DNA of 12,003 nt from Clostridia bacterium (lineage in GTDB: Bacteria > Bacillota_E > RBS10-35 > JAJYVN01). The stretch covers positions 1-12,003 of the forward strand of contig DAHWHT010000240.1 of assembly GCA_027335515.1 (NCBI GenBank), written 5' to 3'. Both the position numbers and the translations under genes were made by a program. This document shows, piece by piece, positions 8,396-12,003 of this stretch. Below the pieces are notes generated by a model. It was not told where the DNA came from and searched no databases. It was given only the letters and a program-made list of their open reading frames with translations. Numbering within the stretch: the first letter of the stretch is position 1; every line of letters starts with the position of its first letter.

Positions 8396-8998
8396 ATGTC
8401 TTTCGTGGCCTTCCTTGATGCGTGTGTTTTGTATCCGGCTTGTCTTCGCGACGTTCTCCTGACGGTGGCTGAAGCCGGTATATGCCAGATCCGATGGAGT
8501 TCGGACGTGCTGGACGAAATGGAGAGGAACGTGGCCACACGGACCAAGGGCGCCTCGGCGCAAGAGGCCGAGAATGGCGCGCTATACCCGGAGATTGATG
8601 GAAGAGGCGTTTCCCGACGCCCTCGTGGAGAGGTGTGCGTATGAGCGCCTGATCGCTGGTATGCCAAACGAGGAAAAGGACCGTCATGTATTGGCGGCGG
8701 CGGTCGCGTCCCGATCCGACGTTCTGGTAACGGCGAACTTGGACGACTTCCCTCTGGGACCCTGCCGGGAATGGGGGATAGACGTCCAGGGTCCGGATAT
8801 ATTCTTGCAGCACCAGGTTTAGGTGGCGCCGAACGACTTGTTGCGTTGCGTTCGCTGAGGTTTCTCGCCGCTGAGCGCCGCCCTCCTATGGATTCCGTCA
8901 CAGGAATATTGCAAACGCTCGTGCGGGTTGCGCCGGAGTTTGTTGCCAAAGTCCGTGTGGTTCAGGAACACGAACGCGATGCCGAAAGTGGCCTCTGA
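8396..8998 (+). pseudogene. PIN-domain RNase toxin, broken by two frameshifts
   Basis: The conserved PIN-family sequence is split over three stretches. Stretch one (8396 to about 8572) gives MSFVAFLDACVLYP with catalytic Asp8 and DVLDEMERN with Glu41. Stretch two, in the next frame (about 8574-8822), gives RRLMEEAFPDALVE, then NEEKDRHVLAAAVASRSDVLV and TANLDDFPL with the remaining acidic residues, ending FLQHQV. Stretch three, back in the first frame (about 8818-8998), gives GGAERLVALRSLRFLAAERRPPMDS...VRVAPEFVAKVR, which fits the usual C-terminal helices of this toxin group. The shifts look like an extra A near 8573 (GAGAATG) and a lost T in the run at 8818-8820. They cancel each other in frame. 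All catalytic positions survive, but no single frame encodes them. Assignment of the third stretch rests on pattern resemblance only. The intact family would cleave RNA and stop growth when not held by the antitoxin. Confidence 0.75.
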
Positions 8999-9433
8999 TC
9001 CGACACGCCCCGAGCGGGTCAGGGTGGCGTCGGCATCGTTCGCACGCGTCGTGGCGACGTGTTGCCCGCTACCCTGTCGGTACGCACTGTCGGTACGCAA
9101 CAGCGCCGTGGGGTCGGATGCGCGCCGCGGCCGGCGGCGCGAGAAGCCCGCGGCCCTGCGTGGGCTGGGCAGTGGCGACCCTTGCGGATTCCTCCAAAGT
9201 CGCGGGCCGACCCTCCCAACGTTCCCTAAAGCGGGCGCTGGGCATCCAGGTCCCTCCAAGTGTGTCAGGGCAGGACTTCTCCTCGTTCTACAGAACCCGG
9301 CGTGCGTCGACGAAACCGCGGCCGCGTGGCCGCGTGGTCATGTTGGAGGGGCCGGAAAGCGGTCTCTCCCATACCGTTGGAGTCGCGGGCGCACAGCGCA
9401 CAGCGGGTGGCGGTGTGCCCCGGAGGGCGGGTT
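8999..9433 (+). other. 435-nt region without a credible gene, ahead of lonA
   Basis: Open frames here give Arg/Gly/Pro-rich, non-protein-like products. Visible structure includes a perfect 13-bp tandem duplication (9074-9099), an 8-bp tandem duplication GGCCGCGT (9320-9335), and a 12-bp palindrome GTTCTACAGAAC (9285-9296). No convincing promoter was found, although lonA should need one here. The lonA ribosome binding site GGAGGG (9422-9427) lies at its end. Confidence 0.5.
9074..9099 (+). repeat. 13-bp perfect tandem duplication
   Basis: CTGTCGGTACGCA occurs twice in a row (9074-9086 and 9087-9099) in non-coding DNA between the broken PIN gene and lonA. It may be a slipped-strand duplication, a binding-site pair, or a scar near the island's right edge. 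Confidence 0.85.
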
Positions 9434-11986
9434 GTGCCGATGGCGGCTTCACGCAAGGAGGCAGTCCGGGCGCCACAGCGTCGGGCGGTGGGTCGGAGCG
9501 AGGCGCGCCGCGCGCCGGCGCGCGGCCGCGCGAGCCAGCAGGTGGCGGCGCCGGCGCCGGAGTCCGGGGATGCGTTTCCGGTGCTGCCCCTCCGCGGGTT
9601 GGCGGTTTTCCCGGGGGCCCGCGTGCCGTTGCAGATCGGCCGCGCGCTATCGCTGCAGGCGGTTCAACTGGCGGCGGCGGGCGACGGCCGGGTCTTCTTC
9701 TGCGCCCAGCGGGATCCCCAATGCGACGAGCCGGGGCCCGAAGACCTCTATGTGGCGGGCAGCGTGGCGGTGCTGCGCGAGGTGCGCGCCGACGACGGCC
9801 CAACGGTGCGCATCGTGGTCGAAGGGCTGTGCCGCGCGCGGGCGACCGCCTTTCGGGCGCCGGACGGGGACGACGGGGTCCTGATGGCGACCGTGGATCC
9901 GGTCGCGGATGTGCAGGCGTCCGACGCCCGGCCCGAGTTGACGGAACTCGCGTCCGCCCTCTTGCGGCGGGTGGACCGTCTGCGCGACGCCGGGCTGCGC
10001 CTGCCGTCGGATGCGTCGCTGCCGTCGGTGGAGGAGCCGGGGCCGCTGTGCGACGCGGTGGCGGCCCGCGCCCTGCATCGGCCGGGGGACCGTCAGGAGA
10101 TCCTCGAGACGGTTGATGTGCGCGAACGGTTGCTGCGGCTGCACCGCATGCTGGTTCGCGAGACCGAGGTCGGGGACGTCGAGCGCGAGGTCGCTTCGCG
10201 GGCGCGCAAGCAGATCGAACGGACCCAGCGGGAATACTACCTGCGCGAGCAACTCAAGGCGATCCAAAAGGAACTGGGAGACAGCGGTTCCGGCGGACGC
10301 ACCGAGGCCGACGACCTGCGCAGCCGTCTGGCCGGTCTGGACCTGCCCGAAGCGGTGCGCGACCGTGTGGAGCGGGAGCTGGAGCGCCTGGAGAAGATGC
10401 CGCCGCTGGCCGCCGAAGGGGTCGTGGTGCGTACCTACGTCGAGTGGCTGCTTGCCTTGCCGTGGAAGGTGCGTGCCGAGGATCGCTTGGACCTGGAGGC
10501 GGCCGAGCAGGTGCTGGCCGACGACCACCATGGGTTGGAGCGGATCAAGGAGCGGGTCCTTGAGCACCTTGCCCTGCGGCGTTTGTCGCCCGGGCCGGCC
10601 CGCGGCGCGGTGCTGTGCCTGGTGGGTCCTCCCGGCTGCGGCAAGACCTCCTTGGCGCGTTCGATCGCCCGGGCCATGGGGCGGCCGTTCGTGCGCCTGT
10701 CGCTGGGCGGGGTGCGGGACGAGGCGGAGGTCCGCGGTCACCGCCGCACCTACGTCGGCGCCATGCCGGGCCGGCTGGTGCACGCCCTGCGCCAGGCGGC
10801 GGTGCGCAATCCCGTGCTGCTGCTGGACGAAATCGACAAGATGAGTGCCGATTACCGCGGCGACCCGGCGGCTGCCCTGCTGGAGGTCCTTGACCCGGAA
10901 CAGAACGCGGCCTTCGGCGACCACTACCTGGAGTTGCCGATCGACCTGTCCGAGGTCATGTTCATCGCCACGGCCAATACGCTGCAGTCCTTGCCGCGGG
11001 CGCTGTATGACCGGCTGGAGGTGATCCAACTCCACGGATACAGCCAGGATGAGAAGCTGGCCATCGCCCGTCGCCACCTGTTGCCGCGGCAGTTGCGCGA
11101 ATCGGGCCTGGCCGCCGACAGCCTGCGCCTCTCGGATGGTGCGCTGCGCGCCGTGATCGACCGTTACACCCGGGAGGCCGGGGTCCGGGGGCTGGAGCGG
11201 GAGTTGGGCTCTATCTGCCGCAAGGTGGTTCGCCAGGTGGTGCGTCACCCGGGGGCGCGCTTTTCCGTCACGGAGCGCAACCTGGTCCGGTTTCTCGGAC
11301 GGCCGCGTGTTTTCCACCAGGGGGCGCCGGTCCGCGACGAGGTGGGGGTGGCCCTCGGATTGGGTTGGTCCGAGGCGGGGGGCGACGTGCTGCCGATCGA
11401 GGTCAGCGTCCTGCCGGGGGATGGCGACCTTCAGCTCACCGGCCGTCTCGGCGAGGTGATGCGCGAGTCGGCCCAGGCGGCCCTCACCTACGTACGGGCC
11501 CACGCGCAGGGGTTCGGACTGCCGACGGACTTCTACCGCCGTTGCGAAATCCACGTGCACGCCCCCGAGGGCGCGGTCCCCAAAGATGGCCCTTCGGCCG
11601 GCATCACGGTGGCGGCGGCGATGGTCTCCGCCCTCAGCGGCCAGCCAATTCGCCGCGATGTGGCGATGACCGGCGAGATCACCCTGCGCGGCCGTGTGCT
11701 GCCGGTTGGCGGTATCAAGGAAAAGGTGCTGTCGGCCCGACGCGCCGGGGTGCGGCGGGTGGTGCTGCCGGCGGAAAACCGCGCCGACTGGGATGAGATG
11801 GGCGCCGCCGCACGCAACGGGATGACGGCCGCGTTCGTGGACGATGCGCGGGACGCGGTGGTAGAGGTCCTGCGCGGGGGATTGCCCCACGCCGGGGACG
11901 GCGACGCACGCGGGATTCCCGCGTTCCTGGCGGGTCTGGAAACGACGACGCAGGACCGATCGGCCACGGTGGCGCGTTCCCGCTGA
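9434..11986 (+). CDS. lonA: ATP-dependent protease La (LonA)
   Basis: LonA is the soluble hexameric AAA+ Ser-Lys protease for misfolded and short-lived regulatory proteins. The GTG start is preferred because GGAGGG (9422-9427) lies 6 nt upstream. ATG 9440, two codons later, is nearly equal, so the product has 850 or 848 residues. After a basic Arg/Ala-rich tail of about 45 residues comes the N-terminal substrate domain ([14 protein letters not shown]). The central helical part includes [20 protein letters not shown]. The AAA+ module has Walker A GPPGCGKT at 398-405 and Walker B LLLDE ending at Asp465/Glu466. The protease domain has Ser721 (KDGPSAG) and Lys764 (GGIKEK), 43 residues apart as in the family. 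The frame is complete and every catalytic motif is present. It is normally next to lonB; the island lies between them here. The basic N-terminal tail is longer than in typical bacterial Lon. Confidence 0.96.
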   Translation: MPMAASRKEAVRAPQRRAVGRSEARRAPARGRASQQVAAPAPESGDAFPVLPLRGLAVFPGARVPLQIGRALSLQAVQLAAAGDGRVFFCAQRDPQCDEPGPEDLYVAGSVAVLREVRADDGPTVRIVVEGLCRARATAFRAPDGDDGVLMATVDPVADVQASDARPELTELASALLRRVDRLRDAGLRLPSDASLPSVEEPGPLCDAVAARALHRPGDRQEILETVDVRERLLRLHRMLVRETEVGDVEREVASRARKQIERTQREYYLREQLKAIQKELGDSGSGGRTEADDLRSRLAGLDLPEAVRDRVERELERLEKMPPLAAEGVVVRTYVEWLLALPWKVRAEDRLDLEAAEQVLADDHHGLERIKERVLEHLALRRLSPGPARGAVLCLVGPPGCGKTSLARSIARAMGRPFVRLSLGGVRDEAEVRGHRRTYVGAMPGRLVHALRQAAVRNPVLLLDEIDKMSADYRGDPAAALLEVLDPEQNAAFGDHYLELPIDLSEVMFIATANTLQSLPRALYDRLEVIQLHGYSQDEKLAIARRHLLPRQLRESGLAADSLRLSDGALRAVIDRYTREAGVRGLERELGSICRKVVRQVVRHPGARFSVTERNLVRFLGRPRVFHQGAPVRDEVGVALGLGWSEAGGDVLPIEVSVLPGDGDLQLTGRLGEVMRESAQAALTYVRAHAQGFGLPTDFYRRCEIHVHAPEGAVPKDGPSAGITVAAAMVSALSGQPIRRDVAMTGEITLRGRVLPVGGIKEKVLSARRAGVRRVVLPAENRADWDEMGAAARNGMTAAFVDDARDAVVEVLRGGLPHAGDGDARGIPAFLAGLETTTQDRSATVARSR

Positions 11987-11988
11987 GC

Positions 11989-12003
11989 ATGTCCGCCCTC
12001 GGA
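11989..12003 (+). CDS. possible start of the next gene, cut by the window edge
   Basis: ATG TCC GCC CTC GGA begins 2 nt after the lonA stop. In many Bacillota the gene after lonA encodes the ribosome-biogenesis GTPase EngB (YsxC), but five codons are far too few to identify anything, and no clear Shine-Dalgarno sequence is visible. Positional inference only. Confidence 0.25.

Noticed and set aside
8570..8580. Programmed frameshift in the PIN gene
   Set aside because: No recognised slippery heptamer or strong downstream structure at the junction, and a second opposite shift is also required. Decay or sequencing error is simpler.
9260..9433. Upstream in-frame extension of lonA from GTG 9260
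   Set aside because: The extra 58 residues do not resemble Lon and lack a ribosome binding site, whereas GTG 9434 and ATG 9440 follow GGAGGG.
9647..11890. 747-codon open frame on the minus strand across lonA
   Set aside because: Same reason: shadow of the lonA codon bias, with low-complexity His/Gln/Arg-rich translation.

Overview
The window looks like a chromosomal segment from a high-GC, Gram-positive-type bacterium, most likely a deep-branching, high-GC member of the Bacillota. The reasons are very GC-rich coding DNA, GGAGG-type ribosome binding sites, GTG/TTG starts, and the order tig-clpP-clpX-lonB-lonA. LonB, a membrane-anchored Lon paralogue close to the Bacillus protein, is typical of Bacillota. 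The species cannot be named from the sequence alone.

Layout: (1) 3-809, the 3' end of a NuoN-like complex I subunit. (2) 905-4221, a tight run of trigger factor (tig), clpP and clpX. tig and clpP overlap as ATGA, and clpX starts 27 nt after clpP. A strong hairpin terminator follows clpX. (3) 4492-6282, lonB, followed by GC-rich hairpins. (4) About 6350-9000, an accessory island of visibly lower GC that separates lonB from lonA. It holds a AAA+ ATPase gene broken at its Walker B motif, an intact excisionase-type HTH antitoxin gene, and a PIN-domain toxin gene broken by two opposite frameshifts. (5) About 9000-9433, a 435-nt stretch without a credible gene. (6) 9434-11986, lonA, followed by a possible start of the next gene at the window edge.

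The core genes form a protein quality-control cluster: a ribosome-associated chaperone, the ClpXP unfoldase/protease pair, and two Lon-type AAA+ Ser-Lys proteases, one of them membrane-anchored. The core genes show no frame disruption over about 9 kb, while both effector-type genes of the island do. This makes real decay of the island more likely than sequencing error.

The best candidate for something unusual is the island: a degraded PIN/HTH toxin-antitoxin module with an intact antitoxin, next to an ATPase that has lost exactly its Walker B acidic residues. The ATPase is driven by an apparently leaderless promoter with a palindromic operator embedded in its -35/-10 spacer. I see no clear-cut new system, CRISPR array, RNA gene or insertion sequence.
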